From: Actinobacteria bacterium OV320
GTDB taxonomy: Bacteria > Actinomycetota > Actinomycetes > Streptomycetales > Streptomycetaceae
Assembly (NCBI GenBank): GCA_001298545.1
Contig: LJCX01000024.1
Location: 124,001-188,000 of the forward strand
Direction: 5' to 3'
Length of the DNA: 64,000 nucleotides
Shown here: positions 17,361 through 26,990 of the stretch, in pieces
Layout of the letters: each line of letters starts with the position of its first letter
Numbering within the stretch: position 1 is the stretch's first letter
Program-made: the position numbers and the translations under genes
Notes under the pieces: model-generated
What the model was told of the DNA's origin: nothing
Database searches by the model: none
Seen by the model: only the letters and a program-made list of their open reading frames with translations

Positions 17361-18197
17361 TCAGATGCCGACCTTGATGCGCGTGAAGCGCTTCAGGGTG
17401 ACACCGGCCTCGTCCAGGACCTTCTGGACGGACTTCTTGTTGTCCAGCGCGTACGGCTGGCCGAGCAGCGTGGCGTCCTTGAAGAAGCCGTTGAGGCGAC
17501 CCTCGACGATCTTCGGCAGGGCGGCCTCGGGCTTGCCCTCGGCGCGGGTGGTCTCCTCGGCGACGCGGCGCTCGGACTCGACGACGTCGGCCGGCACGTC
17601 CTCCTTGGAGAGGTACTTCGGCGCGAAGGCGGCGATGTGCTGGGCGATGCCCTTGGCGACGTCGGCGTTCGGCTTGTCCAGCTCGACGAGAACACCGATC
17701 TGCGGGGGCAGGTCGGGCATCGTGCGGTGCATGTACGCGGTCACGAAGCCGTCGGTGAACTGCGCGAAGCGGTCCAGCACGATCTTCTCGCCGAGGTTGG
17801 CGTTGGCCTCGTCCACGAACGCCTGGACGGTCTTGCCGGCCTCGATCTCGGACGCGAGCAGCGTCTCGAGGTCGGCCGGGGAGGTCTTGGCGACGTGCTC
17901 GGCGATCGCGTTGGCGACGGCCTGGAACTTGTCACCCTTGGCGACGAAGTCCGTCTCGCACTTCAGCTCGACGAGGACGCCGGAGGAGTTGTCGTCGGCG
18001 ATGATCGAGACCACGGCGCCGTTCTCGGCGGAGCGGCCCTCACGCTTGGCGACGCCCTTCTGGCCCTTGATCCGGAGCGCCTCGACGGCCTTGTCGACGC
18101 TGCCCTCGGCCTCGTCCAGCGCCTTCTTGCAGTCCATCATGCCGGCGCCGGTGAGCTCACGGAGCTTCTTGACGTCAGCGGCGGTGTAGTTCGCCAT
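17361..18197 (-). CDS. tsf: Elongation factor Ts
   Basis: A 278-residue guanine nucleotide exchange factor for EF-Tu. The N-terminal signature KLRELTGAGMMDCKKAL and the core ELKCETDFVAKGDKF with the conserved TDFV tip that displaces Mg/GDP are present. It is transcribed after rpsB, with a GC-rich hairpin (18303-18332) in the 148-bp gap between the two genes, as in most bacteria. Confidence 0.96.
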   Translation of the reverse strand: MANYTAADVKKLRELTGAGMMDCKKALDEAEGSVDKAVEALRIKGQKGVAKREGRSAENGAVVSIIADDNSSGVLVELKCETDFVAKGDKFQAVANAIAEHVAKTSPADLETLLASEIEAGKTVQAFVDEANANLGEKIVLDRFAQFTDGFVTAYMHRTMPDLPPQIGVLVELDKPNADVAKGIAQHIAAFAPKYLSKEDVPADVVESERRVAEETTRAEGKPEAALPKIVEGRLNGFFKDATLLGQPYALDNKKSVQKVLDEAGVTLKRFTRIKVGI

Positions 18198-18302
18198 GAT
18201 CTGTGAATCTCTCTCGGAGTTCGAAGTCTCGAAGATCTGGGGGGGTGTGGGTGAACGGCGGGCGGTGCGCTCGGCACCCCCCGCCGTCACTTCATCCCTG
18301 GG

Positions 18303-18332
18303 GCCGTACGGACGACCTGGCGCCCGTACGGC
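18303..18332 (-). terminator. Hairpin between rpsB and tsf
   Basis: GCCGTACGG and CCGTACGGC form a 9-bp stem with a 12-nt loop just after the rpsB stop codon. It could act as an attenuator setting the rpsB:tsf ratio. Confidence 0.5.
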
Positions 18333-18344
18333 CTACGGCCTGAC

Positions 18345-19292
18345 TCAGGCCTGCTCGCCCTCGGCGGCCGGAGCGGCCTCGGCGGCGGGGGCCTCGGTCT
18401 CAGCGGCGGGGGCCTCGGCCTCGGCGGCGGGAGCCTCGGCGGCCGGGGCCTCAGCCTCGGCGGCGGCCTCGGCCGGCTTCTCGGCAGCAGCCTCGTCCGT
18501 GGTCTCGGCGTCGGCCTTCTTCTCGCCCTCGAGCAGGTCGCGCTCCCACGCGGCCAGCGGCTCGCCGGCGGCCTTGTCGCCCTTGTCGCCGGTGGCGACG
18601 CCGGAACGGGAGATGAGGCCCTCGGCGACGGCGTCGGCGATCACGCGGGTGAGCAGGGTGACGGAGCGGATCGCGTCGTCGTTGCCCGGGATCTTGTAGT
18701 CGACCTCGTCGGGGTCACAGTTGGTGTCGAGGATGGCGACGACCGGGATGTTGAGCTTCCGGGCCTCGCCGACCGCGATGTGCTCCTTCTTGGTGTCCAC
18801 GATCCAGACGGCGCTGGGCACCTTGGACATCTCGCGGATACCACCGAGGGTCTTCTCGAGCTTGGCCTTCTCACGCGAGAGGACCAGGAGCTCCTTCTTC
18901 GTCAGACCCGAGGCGGCGACGTCCTCGAAGTCGATGAGCTCGAGCTCCTTCAGGCGCTGAAGGCGCTTGTAGACGGTCGAGAAGTTGGTGAGCATGCCGC
19001 CCAGCCAGCGCTGGTTGACGTAAGGCATGCCGACGCGGGTGGCCTGCTCCGCGATGGCCTCCTGCGCCTGCTTCTTCGTACCGACGAACATGACCGTGCC
19101 GCCGTGGGCGACGGTCTCCTTGACGAACTCGTAGGCGCGGTCGATGTACGACAGCGACTGGAGCAGGTCGATGATGTAGATGCCGTTGCGCTCGGTGAAG
19201 ATGAAGCGCTTCATCTTCGGGTTCCAGCGACGGGTCTGGTGACCGAAGTGGACGCCGCTTTCCAGCAGCTCCCGCATCGTGACGACGGCCAT
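18345..19292 (-). CDS. rpsB: 30S ribosomal protein S2
   Basis: A 315-residue S2 starting [19 protein letters not shown]. The family signatures [14 protein letters not shown] and [10 protein letters not shown] are present. The ~240-residue ribosomal core is followed by an acidic Ala/Glu/Pro-rich tail (~255-315, repeats of PAAEAEA), typical of actinobacterial S2. It is the first gene of the rpsB-tsf-pyrH-frr-cdsA cluster. Confidence 0.96.
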   Translation of the reverse strand: MAVVTMRELLESGVHFGHQTRRWNPKMKRFIFTERNGIYIIDLLQSLSYIDRAYEFVKETVAHGGTVMFVGTKKQAQEAIAEQATRVGMPYVNQRWLGGMLTNFSTVYKRLQRLKELELIDFEDVAASGLTKKELLVLSREKAKLEKTLGGIREMSKVPSAVWIVDTKKEHIAVGEARKLNIPVVAILDTNCDPDEVDYKIPGNDDAIRSVTLLTRVIADAVAEGLISRSGVATGDKGDKAAGEPLAAWERDLLEGEKKADAETTDEAAAEKPAEAAAEAEAPAAEAPAAEAEAPAAETEAPAAEAAPAAEGEQA

Positions 19293-19470
19293 GGCCGTTC
19301 TCCTTGGGTTTCTCGGTTGTACCGCGGGGACCGGACGGCTCCCGCGCCTGACGCCCGCGATGCGCCGAGCCACGAAGGACCGAGGGGCGCAGATACCGGA
19401 GAACCGACCGTGGCCGGCCCCTGATACCGGGGCGTGCGAAGTCGACCCGGTGACCCGGATCGCCAGAAGA

Positions 19471-19476
19471 AGTGTA
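19471..19476 (-). promoter_or_regulatory. Candidate -10 element upstream of rpsB
   Basis: TACACT on the minus strand would start transcription about 170 nt upstream of rpsB, leaving a long GC-rich leader. The -35 region matches poorly, so this is tentative. Confidence 0.3.
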
Positions 19477-19572
19477 CGGGACCGGCGGGGCACCGGGTGA
19501 CGCCGCTGTCCACAACCGGCGGGTGGTCCACAGGTCCCGGCAGTCGTCACGGGAACGCGCCACGGTGGCGTC

Positions 19573-20148
19573 ATGCACGCACAGCGATTCACGGCCCTGC
19601 TGCCGGTCCTGTCGATGATGACGCTGGCCACGGTCGCGTGGGCGGACCCGCAGGGCGCACCGGGAGCCCGGGAGCTCCCCGCGCCGCCCGTCCCGGCGAT
19701 CGCCCGGGTCTGGCCGGTGGGCACCCGTCCGGCGGTGGTGCGGGGATGGGAGCCACCGGCCGGCCCGTACGCCCGCGGCCACCGAGGCGTCGACCTCGCG
19801 GCACCGCCGGACGCCCCGGCGAGGGCGGTGGCTGCCGGCCGCGTGTCGTTCGCGGGGCGGGTGGCCGGCCGGGGCGTCGTCTCGGTGGAACTGTCGGCGA
19901 CGGGCCGGCCTCCCCTGCGGACCACCTACGAGCCGGTGCGGGCCTCCGTGCGCAAGGGGGACGAGGTGGCCCCGGGCCAGGTCGTCGGCACGGTGGAGGC
20001 GACGGGCTCGCACTGCGTACGAACATGTGTGCACTGGGGGCTGCTGAGCGGCAGGACGTATCTGGACCCGCTGTCGCTGCTGCCCCCGTGGCTGCGGCGG
20101 AGCGGCCCGTCACGGCTGCTGCCGGTGCTCGGCGTCCCCCTGCCGTGA
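19573..20148 (+). CDS. Secreted M23 (LytM-type) metallopeptidase
   Basis: A 191-residue protein with a signal peptide (hydrophobic core to ~24, cleavage after AWA) and one lysostaphin-type domain. The zinc ligands are recognisable: H and D in GHRGVDLA, and the His of CVHWGLL; the two Cys flanking it ([10 protein letters not shown]) may form a disulfide. Such proteins cleave peptide cross-links in peptidoglycan. It is divergent from rpsB and converges on the TetR gene with one base between stops. Confidence 0.85.
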   Translation: MHAQRFTALLPVLSMMTLATVAWADPQGAPGARELPAPPVPAIARVWPVGTRPAVVRGWEPPAGPYARGHRGVDLAAPPDAPARAVAAGRVSFAGRVAGRGVVSVELSATGRPPLRTTYEPVRASVRKGDEVAPGQVVGTVEATGSHCVRTCVHWGLLSGRTYLDPLSLLPPWLRRSGPSRLLPVLGVPLP

Positions 20149-20149
20149 C

Positions 20150-20740
20150 TCAGCCCCGGACGCCCCGCAGCACCATGCCCACCGCGGCGTCGGTGATCGC
20201 CGAGGGGTCCTCCGCGGCCCCGAGCTCGATCCGCCGCACCGCCGCGTCCACCACACCCTGCAACAGCATCGCCGCCAGCCGGGGCTCCGCGTGCCCCAGT
20301 TCCGCCAGCGCCGCCCCGATCATCGCCACGGGCCCGCCGTGCGCCGCCCGGATCTTCTCCCGGGCCCCCGCGTCCAGCTCGCTCGCCGAGATCGCCACGA
20401 CGGCCCGGTGCCGCCGGTCACCCACCAGGGCGAGCTGCCGGCGCACATACGCCTCGACCTTGGCCTCGGCCCCGTCGGCCGCGGCCATCGCCGCCTCGAC
20501 CTCCGCCGCCCACACGGGGAAGTCGACCTCGCACAGCTCCTCGACCACGGCGGCCCGTGACCGGAAGTACTCGTACACGGAGGAGCGCGCGAGTCCCGTG
20601 CGCTCGGCGAGGGCCGGGAAGGTCAGCGCCTCCGTCCCGCCCTCGGACAACAGGGAGCGTGCCGCGTCCAGCAGGGCGGCACGCTGCATCGACCGGTGCT
20701 CGGCCACGGAGGCCGCTCGAATCCTTGGCACGTCGACCAC
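20150..20740 (-). CDS. TetR family transcriptional regulator
   Basis: A 196-residue repressor. The N-terminal TetR helix-turn-helix (ALLDAARSLLSEGGTEALTF, then LAERTGLARSSVYEYFRSR) is followed by an all-helical ligand domain ending VDAAVRRIELG. It lies between the M23 peptidase gene and whiG with no obvious partner operon, so its target and ligand are unknown. Confidence 0.88.
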   Translation of the reverse strand: MVDVPRIRAASVAEHRSMQRAALLDAARSLLSEGGTEALTFPALAERTGLARSSVYEYFRSRAAVVEELCEVDFPVWAAEVEAAMAAADGAEAKVEAYVRRQLALVGDRRHRAVVAISASELDAGAREKIRAAHGGPVAMIGAALAELGHAEPRLAAMLLQGVVDAAVRRIELGAAEDPSAITDAAVGMVLRGVRG

Positions 20741-20815
20741 TCTACGGACGCTCCACCCCCGACGGGAGTGACTGCGCCCGCACTTCCGTCGTCCGGCCGG
20801 GCCGGCCGGGCCGGT

Positions 20816-21658
20816 TCAGCGGCCGAAGCTCGCCAGTTTCGCGCGCAACTGCAGGACCGACTTGGTGTGGATCTGACTGACCCTGCTCTCGGTCACACCC
20901 AGCACGTTCCCGATCTCGGCGAGCGTCAGGCCCTCGTAGTAGTAGAGCGTGACGACCGTCTTCTCCCGGTCGGGCAGCGTGTTGATCGCCCGCGCGAGGA
21001 ACCGTCTGAGCTCCCGGTCCTCGGCCACCTCCACGGGGTTGTCCGCGGCGGTGTCCTCCAGCGTGTCCATGAAGCTGAGGCCGTCCCCGTCCTCACCCCC
21101 GACGTGCAGCAGCTCCTCCAGCGCCACCACGTTGGCGAGCGACAACTGACTGAACACCGCGTGCAGTTCGTCCACCGCGATGCCCAGCTCGGCGGCCACC
21201 TCGCACTCCGAGGGAGTCCGCCGCAGCCGGGCCTCCAGCGTGGCGTAGGCCCGCTCGACGTTGCGCGCCTTCTGCCGCACCGACCGCGGGATCCAGTCCA
21301 GCGCCCGGAGCTCGTCGATCATCGCGCCCCGGATCCGGGTGATCGCGTAGGTCTCGAACTTGATCTCCCGTTCGATGTCGAACTTCTCGATCGCGTCGAT
21401 CAGTCCGAAGACCCCGGAGGAGACGAAGTCGGCCTGCTCCACATTGGGCGGCAGGCCGACGCTCACCCGGCCCGCCACGTACTTCACCAGCGGTGAGTAG
21501 TGCAGGATCAGCTGCTCCCGCAGCCGTTCGTCCCCCGTCGCCTTGTACGACCGCCACAGCTCGTCGAGTGTCGAGGGAGCGGGCGGCCGCACGCTGCCAC
21601 CGTCACGGGCGGCTGGGGTGATCGCCGCCCGGTCGGACCCGGAGGTGTGCTGGGGCAT
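20816..21658 (-). CDS. whiG: Sporulation sigma factor WhiG
   Basis: A 280-residue FliA-like sigma-70 factor that commits aerial hyphae to sporulation. Region 2 ([20 protein letters not shown], then [19 protein letters not shown]), region 3 ([22 protein letters not shown]) and region 4 ([23 protein letters not shown], then [10 protein letters not shown]) are complete. The sequence is close to what I remember of S. coelicolor WhiG. WhiG is held by the anti-sigma factor RsiG with c-di-GMP in known species; that partner is not in this window. The GC-rich repeats at 20793-20815 may terminate it. Confidence 0.96.
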   Translation of the reverse strand: MPQHTSGSDRAAITPAARDGGSVRPPAPSTLDELWRSYKATGDERLREQLILHYSPLVKYVAGRVSVGLPPNVEQADFVSSGVFGLIDAIEKFDIEREIKFETYAITRIRGAMIDELRALDWIPRSVRQKARNVERAYATLEARLRRTPSECEVAAELGIAVDELHAVFSQLSLANVVALEELLHVGGEDGDGLSFMDTLEDTAADNPVEVAEDRELRRFLARAINTLPDREKTVVTLYYYEGLTLAEIGNVLGVTESRVSQIHTKSVLQLRAKLASFGR

Positions 21659-21922
21659 TCGTCGCCTTGTGCCGTTCTGCCGTGAAGTGCGTGAGGTGGG
21701 TACCGCGTGGTGCAGAGGTGCCGGTCTGTGCCGGAATCCTCGTGAGCGTAGCGTGACTGAAGTGTCGCGGTGCGCGAAGAGCGTGGCCCGACCGGTACGC
21801 AGATACGTTCCGCTGGACGCACTCCAGGGTCACGACGGTCACGGCGGCCGACCCCGGCGGTGGGTCAACTACCGGAATCCCCAAGGCTTTCGGCGTTCCC
21901 CCGGACGGCCGAACAGCCCGGG
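21659..21922. other. whiG-dprA intergenic region, no gene seen
   Basis: A 264-bp spacer holds the whiG promoter region. A CTGGA-n5-TCCAG dyad at about 21813-21827 and a TAGCGT/TACGCT-type -10 near 21745 are visible, but I cannot define a reliable promoter. Confidence 0.4.
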
Positions 21923-23083
21923 TCAACACGGACGCCGACCCCCTCGAACGGAGACCACCGCCTGGCGTGTCAACTTCCAGCCGTCGCCGTGTCGTTCGAC
22001 GTAGCCGAGTGCTCTGAGTTCGTACAGTCTCGCGATCGCGTCGTCCGGGGTGGTCCGGGCCTCGCGGGCGACCTCCTCGACCGCCGCCGCTCTGCGGGCG
22101 GGCAGCGCCGCCAGGACCCGCCGGGCAGCCGGCTCCAGCAGATCGCGCGGCAGCGCGGGGCCACGCCGGTCGGGAGCCAGCTCGCCCATCTCACCGACCA
22201 GTTCGACGACCTCCGCGGCATCGGTGACCAGCACGGCCTCTCCCCTCAGCAGTTCGTGCACACCGGCGGAGAGTCCACTCGTGGCCGGCCCCGGTACCCC
22301 TATCGTGTGCCGGCCCAACCGCTGGGCCGCCCGAGCGGTGACCAGCGAGCCGCTGCGGTAGGCGGCCTCGACGACGACCGTGCCCCGGGTGAGCGCGGCG
22401 ATCACCCGGTTGCGCAGGATGAACCTGCTCGGTGTCGGATGGTCACCGGGCGGCAACTCGCCGATCACCAAGCCCTGTTCGGCGATCCTGTTGATCAACG
22501 CCGTGTGGCCGCGCGGGTAGGGCTGGTCGACCCCGCAGGCGAGGACCGCGACGGTGGCGCCGCCCGCGCCGAGGGCGCCCCGGTGAGCGGCGCCGTCCAC
22601 CCCGTACGCGCCCCCCGACACCACCACCCAGCCCTGTTCGGCGAGGCCGGCGGAGAGGGTGGCCGCCATATGGGCGCCGTACTCGGTGCACGCGCGGGCA
22701 CCGACGACGGCGACCGACCGCAGCGCCCACATCCGCAGACTGGGCCGCCCCCGCACCCAGAGCCCCAGCGGCCGGGCGTCCCCGAGCTCGTCCAGCGTCC
22801 CCGGCCACTCGGCGTCTCCCGGGCACACGAACCGCACTCCGGCCTCTCGCGCGAGGGCCAGATCCCGCTCCGGCTCGGCCTGCCCGGCCCGCGCCCGCAG
22901 GCCGGCCCAGCGCCGCGCGGTCACCCCGGGCAACGGCTCCCCGTCGTCCCGCAGCCGACGCACCACCTCCGGCACGCCCCGCTCCCGCACCCACTGCCCG
23001 CCCACCTCGTCGCCGGGCTCGAGGACCCGGCCGAGGAAGACCCGGGCGAGCCGGTCGCCCGCCGGTTCGCCGCCGCCGTTCAC
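21923..23083 (-). CDS. dprA: DNA-processing protein DprA
   Basis: A 386-residue member of the DprA/Smf family that loads RecA on incoming single-stranded DNA in transformable bacteria. The Rossmann-like core is clear (SVAVVGARACTEYG, VVSGGAYGVDGAAHRGAL, VVEAAYRSGSLVTARAA), flanked by an N-terminal helical region and a C-terminal winged helix. The GTG start overlaps the comM stop by four bases (GTGA). Streptomyces is not known to be naturally competent, so its role there is unclear. Confidence 0.92.
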   Translation of the reverse strand: MNGGGEPAGDRLARVFLGRVLEPGDEVGGQWVRERGVPEVVRRLRDDGEPLPGVTARRWAGLRARAGQAEPERDLALAREAGVRFVCPGDAEWPGTLDELGDARPLGLWVRGRPSLRMWALRSVAVVGARACTEYGAHMAATLSAGLAEQGWVVVSGGAYGVDGAAHRGALGAGGATVAVLACGVDQPYPRGHTALINRIAEQGLVIGELPPGDHPTPSRFILRNRVIAALTRGTVVVEAAYRSGSLVTARAAQRLGRHTIGVPGPATSGLSAGVHELLRGEAVLVTDAAEVVELVGEMGELAPDRRGPALPRDLLEPAARRVLAALPARRAAAVEEVAREARTTPDDAIARLYELRALGYVERHGDGWKLTRQAVVSVRGGRRPC

Positions 23084-24705
23084 GTCAGGGCCCCGAGGGC
23101 CATCGGCACACCCCGCGGCACCCCCGTGCGCAGCTGGAGGGCCAGGTTGACGTCCATCGTGCCGGGCCGGTCGTGTCCGACCAGGTCGGCTACGGTCCAG
23201 GCGACGCGCAGGACCCGGTCGAGCCCCCGGGCGGTCAGCACCCCTCGCTCCAGGCTGCGCTCCGCCTCGTCCATGGCACCGATCGCGGCATGCCAGCGGT
23301 TGCGCAGCTCCCGCCCCGGCACCTCGCTGTTGGTCCGCCACGGAGTGCCCGCCAGCCGGGCCGCCGCGCGCTCCCTGGCGGCCCTGACCCGGTCGGCGAC
23401 GATCGCCGTGGACTCGCCTCCGGGACCGCGGTGCGCGAGCTCGGCCCGGCTGACCGGGTCGACCTCGACCCGCAGGTCCACCCGGTCGAGCAGCGGGCCG
23501 GAGAGCCGTGCCTGGTAGCGGCGGATCGCGGAGGGCGGGCACTCGCACAGGGTGTCCCGCTGCGAGAACCGGCCGCACGGGCAGGGGTTCGCCGCGAGGA
23601 CCATCAGGAACCGTGCCGGGAACCGCACCACTCCCGCGCTGCGCGCGATCACCACGTGCCCGGCCTCCAGGGGCTGCCGCAGGGCGTCGAGGGCGTGACT
23701 GCCGAACTCGGGGGTCTCGTCGAGGAAGAGCACCCCCCGATGGGCCAGCGAGACGGCGCCGGGTCGGGCGAACCCGGCCCCGCCCCCGACCAGCGACTGC
23801 ATCGTGGCCGAGTGGTGCGGAGCGCAGTACGGGGCCACGTCGATGAGGGGCTTGCCCGGCGGCAGCAGCCCCGCCACCGAGTGGACCGCGGTGACCTCCA
23901 GCGACTCCTGCCGGCCCAGCCGGGGCAGTACGGCCGGCAGGCGCTCCGCGAGCATGGTCTTGCCGGTCCCGGGCGGTCCTTCCAGGAAGAGGTGGTGTCC
24001 GCCGGCCGCGGCCACCTCCACCGCGGTCCGCGCCGAGCTCTGTCCGACCACGTCCGCGAGGTCGTGCTCCTGGTCCAGATGGGCGGCGCCCATGCTGTGC
24101 ATCCCGGTGGCCGCTCCCGTGCCGGGCATCCGCAGGCCGGCCAGGAGCGGATCCGGGCGGCCCGCCTCGTCCGGTTCCTCGTCGGGGACCGGCTCGTCGG
24201 CGAGGATCGCGATCAGCTGCCGCAGGCTGCGCACCCCGAGCACGGACACACCGGGGACCAGTGCCGCCTCGGCGGCGGCGCACTCCGGCACGACCACCTG
24301 TTCGTATCCGGCGTCGGCCGCGGCCAGCACGGCGGGCAGGATGCCCCGGACCGGGCGCACCCGTCCGTCCAGGCCGAGCTCTCCGATCATGACGATGTCG
24401 GCGAGCACCCGCGGGTCGATCCGTTCGGCCGCGCCGAGCACGGCGCTGGCGATGGCCAGATCGAAGCCGCTGCCGCCCTTGGGCACCGATGCCGGGCTGA
24501 GTCCGACGGTGAGCTTCTTCTGCGGCCATTCGCCGCCCGAGTTCACCACCGCCGCCCGTACCCGGTCCCGGCTCTCGGTCAGGCTCTTGTCCGGCAGCCC
24601 CACCAGCGTGAACGCCGCCACTCCCGGTTCGAGGTCGGCCTGCACCTCGACGACGACCCCTTCGACGCCCACCAGCGCCACCGAGCACGTACGCGCGAAG
24701 CCCAT
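23080..24705 (-). CDS. ComM/YifB family Mg-chelatase-like AAA+ helicase
   Basis: A 541-residue protein with an N-terminal Lon-protease-like fold, a central AAA+ domain with Walker A GPPGTGKT (242-249) and Walker B GVLFLDE, and a C-terminal lid. The cysteine cluster NPCPCGRFSQRDTLCECPP is the zinc-binding insert of this family. ComM promotes branch migration during transformation in Vibrio. Here it is in an operon with dprA and yraN, the common bacterial arrangement. Confidence 0.92.
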   Translation of the reverse strand: MGFARTCSVALVGVEGVVVEVQADLEPGVAAFTLVGLPDKSLTESRDRVRAAVVNSGGEWPQKKLTVGLSPASVPKGGSGFDLAIASAVLGAAERIDPRVLADIVMIGELGLDGRVRPVRGILPAVLAAADAGYEQVVVPECAAAEAALVPGVSVLGVRSLRQLIAILADEPVPDEEPDEAGRPDPLLAGLRMPGTGAATGMHSMGAAHLDQEHDLADVVGQSSARTAVEVAAAGGHHLFLEGPPGTGKTMLAERLPAVLPRLGRQESLEVTAVHSVAGLLPPGKPLIDVAPYCAPHHSATMQSLVGGGAGFARPGAVSLAHRGVLFLDETPEFGSHALDALRQPLEAGHVVIARSAGVVRFPARFLMVLAANPCPCGRFSQRDTLCECPPSAIRRYQARLSGPLLDRVDLRVEVDPVSRAELAHRGPGGESTAIVADRVRAARERAAARLAGTPWRTNSEVPGRELRNRWHAAIGAMDEAERSLERGVLTARGLDRVLRVAWTVADLVGHDRPGTMDVNLALQLRTGVPRGVPMALGALT

Positions 24706-24706
24706 C

Positions 24707-25084
24707 TCAGGCCACCCCCCGCGCGTGCTCGAGGACGGCCGCTCCGCGACGGGGCAGGACGACGCCGACCAGATCGATGCGGACGCCGCCCGGCGGGGCT
24801 CCCCCGTGCGCCTGGATCCACCGCTCGGCCAGGCCGCGCAGGCGCTCGGCCTTCTCCGGTGTCACCGACGCCATCGGGTGCTGGAATCCGCCGCCCCTGC
24901 GGGTCTTCACCTCGCAGACGACCAGGACGTCACCGTCCCTCGCGACGATGTCGATCTCACCGGTCCTGCCGCAGCGCCAGTTGCGCTCCAGGACCGTCAT
25001 CCCGGCCTCGACCAGCCGTCGTGCGGCCAGTTCCTCGCCATACCTGCCGAGTGCGCCTCGGGCCAGATCCGTGTGCGTGTTCAT
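24707..25084 (-). CDS. YraN family (UPF0102) nuclease-fold protein
   Basis: A 125-residue protein with a restriction-endonuclease-like core: [16 protein letters not shown], then the E/D...E-K motif [21 protein letters not shown]. The catalytic-looking Asp and Glu-x-Lys are intact. ATG 25084 is chosen because GGAGG lies 10 nt upstream. It ends one base before the comM start and belongs to that operon. Cellular role unknown. Confidence 0.9.
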   Translation of the reverse strand: MNTHTDLARGALGRYGEELAARRLVEAGMTVLERNWRCGRTGEIDIVARDGDVLVVCEVKTRRGGGFQHPMASVTPEKAERLRGLAERWIQAHGGAPPGGVRIDLVGVVLPRRGAAVLEHARGVA

Positions 25085-25201
25085 GTGGGCACCACCTCCG
25101 GCACCCACGTTCACGCATCCGCCGCCACGAAAAAGATCTTGGTGGACAACTCGGGGGCTGTGGAAAACCCCGTCACCCGCACGAGCGCTCCGGCACGGGA
25201 G

Positions 25202-25510
25202 TCAGCTCCCGGGAAGCTCCAGATCGCTCTTGTTGAGCTCCTCGATGTTCACGTCCTTGAACGTGAGCACCCGCACCTGCTTCACGAACCGGGCCGGGCG
25301 GTACATGTCCCACACCCAGGCGTCCGCCATCGACACCTCGAAGAACACCTCGCCCTGGACCGAGTGCACCTGCATCTCGTAGTCGTTCGTGAGGTAGAAG
25401 CGCCGCTCGGTCTCGATCACGTATTTGAACAGACCGACGACATCGCGGTACTCCCGGTAGAGCTTCAGCTCCATCTCGGTCTCGTACTTCTCGAGGTCCT
25501 CGGCGCTCAT
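25202..25510 (-). CDS. DUF2469 family protein
   Basis: A 102-residue, highly conserved actinobacterial protein (MSAEDLEKYETEMELKLYREY to KDVNIEELNKSDLELPG) with no assigned function. It is rich in acidic and aromatic residues and lacks a signal peptide or membrane helix. It sits between the Nudix gene and yraN on the same strand; GAAGGGG precedes the ATG. Confidence 0.9.
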   Translation of the reverse strand: MSAEDLEKYETEMELKLYREYRDVVGLFKYVIETERRFYLTNDYEMQVHSVQGEVFFEVSMADAWVWDMYRPARFVKQVRVLTFKDVNIEELNKSDLELPGS

Positions 25511-25566
25511 GGCATGTTCCCCTTCAGCCGTGCGATCTCCTCATTGTGCGCCAGTCCCGTGCGCCT

Positions 25567-26103
25567 CTAGACGATTTCCGTGTCCAGGGTGACGGGTCCG
25601 GCCGGAGGACCTTCGTCGAGCAGCCTGCGCAGCAGCCCGGCGAGTCTGGTCGGATACACCGTCTCATGTGTCCGCGTCAGTTCCTCACAGGTCCACCAAC
25701 GCGCTCCGGCGACGCTGCGCCGCTCCAGCTCGGTCAGGGCCGTGGCACGGGTCGCCGTCACCGTCGTACGGGCCAGGTAGTACCACTCGTCCTGGTCCCA
25801 GCGGCGGCCCGCGAACGGGAAGGAACACATCCGCCGCCACAGCACCGGGCCGAGTTCGACCTCGGTGATGCCGGTCTCCTCGACGAGTTCCCGCAGAGCC
25901 GCCTCCTCACGGGTCTCGTCGCCCTCCACACCGCCGCCCGGGGTGAACCACCAGTTGTCGGCCGGGTCGTCCGGTTCATGGCCGTGCAGCAGCAGGATGC
26001 GGTCCCGCGGGTCGAGGAGGACGACCCGGGCCACCTTGCGCAGCCCGCCCTCGTACGAGTCGACGCCCGCGCCCGTCGGCTCGTCCGTGGTCTCAGCGGG
26101 CAC
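25567..26103 (-). CDS. Nudix hydrolase
   Basis: A 178-residue protein with an intact Nudix box near residues 53-75: GGGVEGDETREEAALREL followed by VEETGI (Gx5Ex7REUxEExGU). It hydrolyses a nucleoside diphosphate linked to another group; the substrate is unknown. The GTG at 26103 (GGAGG 6 nt upstream) overlaps the end of sipZ by 11 nt. This matches the mutT-like gene reported behind sipZ in S. lividans. Confidence 0.88.
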   Translation of the reverse strand: MPAETTDEPTGAGVDSYEGGLRKVARVVLLDPRDRILLLHGHEPDDPADNWWFTPGGGVEGDETREEAALRELVEETGITEVELGPVLWRRMCSFPFAGRRWDQDEWYYLARTTVTATRATALTELERRSVAGARWWTCEELTRTHETVYPTRLAGLLRRLLDEGPPAGPVTLDTEIV

Positions 26104-26869
26104 CGGCCGCCTCCGGCCGGGCACGGCGGCCGGACGTCCGCTTGGCGATCGGGCCGTACGCAGCCCCACCGAGGACCAGCACACCACCGGCGACGATCAG
26201 CCAGCCGATCGTGCCCAGCGGGCCCGGCTGGGACAGGGCGCCGAGCGTCTTGAACCCCGTGGGGCGCTCCAGCATGCCGTTCATGGGCCAGACCACGGCG
26301 TCGACCCGGGCCGCGACGGCGCTGCGCGCGACCGTGCCCTGGGCCGCGTCCGTGAGGTGGGCGGTGGAGTCCAGGGAGCCCTCCCGCTCGTCGCCGAGCA
26401 GGAAGAGCCGGCCCTCCGGAACCTTCACGGTCGGGATGTTCTTGTTCTCGGCGAGGCTGCCGGCGGGCAGATACGGTTCCTCGATCTGCTTGCCGTTGAC
26501 GGTCAGCTTGCCCTCGGTGCAGCAGGAGACCGTGTCGCCGCCGACCGCCACGACCCGCTTGACCACGGGCGCGTTGCTCGCCCAGGTCTTGTCGGTGAAG
26601 ACGACGACATCGCCGCGGCGCACCTCGTCGCCGTCGACGCGCTCGGCCAGCACCCGGTCGCCGGCCGCGATCGTCGGGCTCATCGAACTGGTGGGCACGG
26701 TGTACGGCCGGTAGAGCAGGGCTCCCCACCCGAAGCCGCCGAGGAACAGCACGAGGCCCAGTGCGACGGCCAGTCCGGACAGACGCTGTCCGGTCCGGCT
26801 GCCCACCGGGCCACTGTTGGTGCCTCCGCCACTGTGCGGGGCCGTACGCGTAGTGCTCTCGCCACCCAT
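26093..26869 (-). CDS. sipZ: Type I signal peptidase (SipZ-like)
   Basis: A 258-residue signal peptidase. The nucleophile Ser is in YTVPTSSMSPT and the general-base Lys in VVKRVVAVGGD; box E GDEREGSLDST is present. An N-terminal helix (~30-50) anchors it, and a C-terminal helix (GWLIVAGGVLVLGGAAYG) gives a second anchor. It removes signal peptides from Sec and Tat substrates. It has its own promoter and heads a second operon. The W/X/Y/Z naming follows the S. lividans gene order from memory. Confidence 0.88.
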   Translation of the reverse strand: MGGESTTRTAPHSGGGTNSGPVGSRTGQRLSGLAVALGLVLFLGGFGWGALLYRPYTVPTSSMSPTIAAGDRVLAERVDGDEVRRGDVVVFTDKTWASNAPVVKRVVAVGGDTVSCCTEGKLTVNGKQIEEPYLPAGSLAENKNIPTVKVPEGRLFLLGDEREGSLDSTAHLTDAAQGTVARSAVAARVDAVVWPMNGMLERPTGFKTLGALSQPGPLGTIGWLIVAGGVLVLGGAAYGPIAKRTSGRRARPEAAGAR

Positions 26870-26877
26870 GGATCCGC

Positions 26878-26907
26878 ACCCTACCCGGCGGTACCGAACC
26901 GGGTCAG
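26878..26907 (-). promoter_or_regulatory. Promoter of the sipZ operon
   Basis: On the minus strand CTGACC (26907-26902), an 18-nt spacer and TAGGGT (26883-26878) end 8 nt before the sipZ ATG, giving an almost leaderless transcript. Confidence 0.5.
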
Positions 26908-26990
26908 CCCTTCTTCCCCGGACTTCCCGAGCCTTGGTCACAAGCTTGGGAAAGGGTTTGCCGAGTGGCGGCGGCGCGAAAGCCGGAAGG

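Noticed and set aside
18345..18530. Ala/Glu repeat at the rpsB 3' end as a separate repeat element
   Set aside because: It is in frame with S2 and is the normal acidic C-terminal tail of actinobacterial S2.
20793..20815. CCGGCCGGG tandem as a specific element after whiG
   Set aside because: It is a short GC low-complexity run that could be a terminator stem but has no distinct loop; left only as a remark in the whiG entry.
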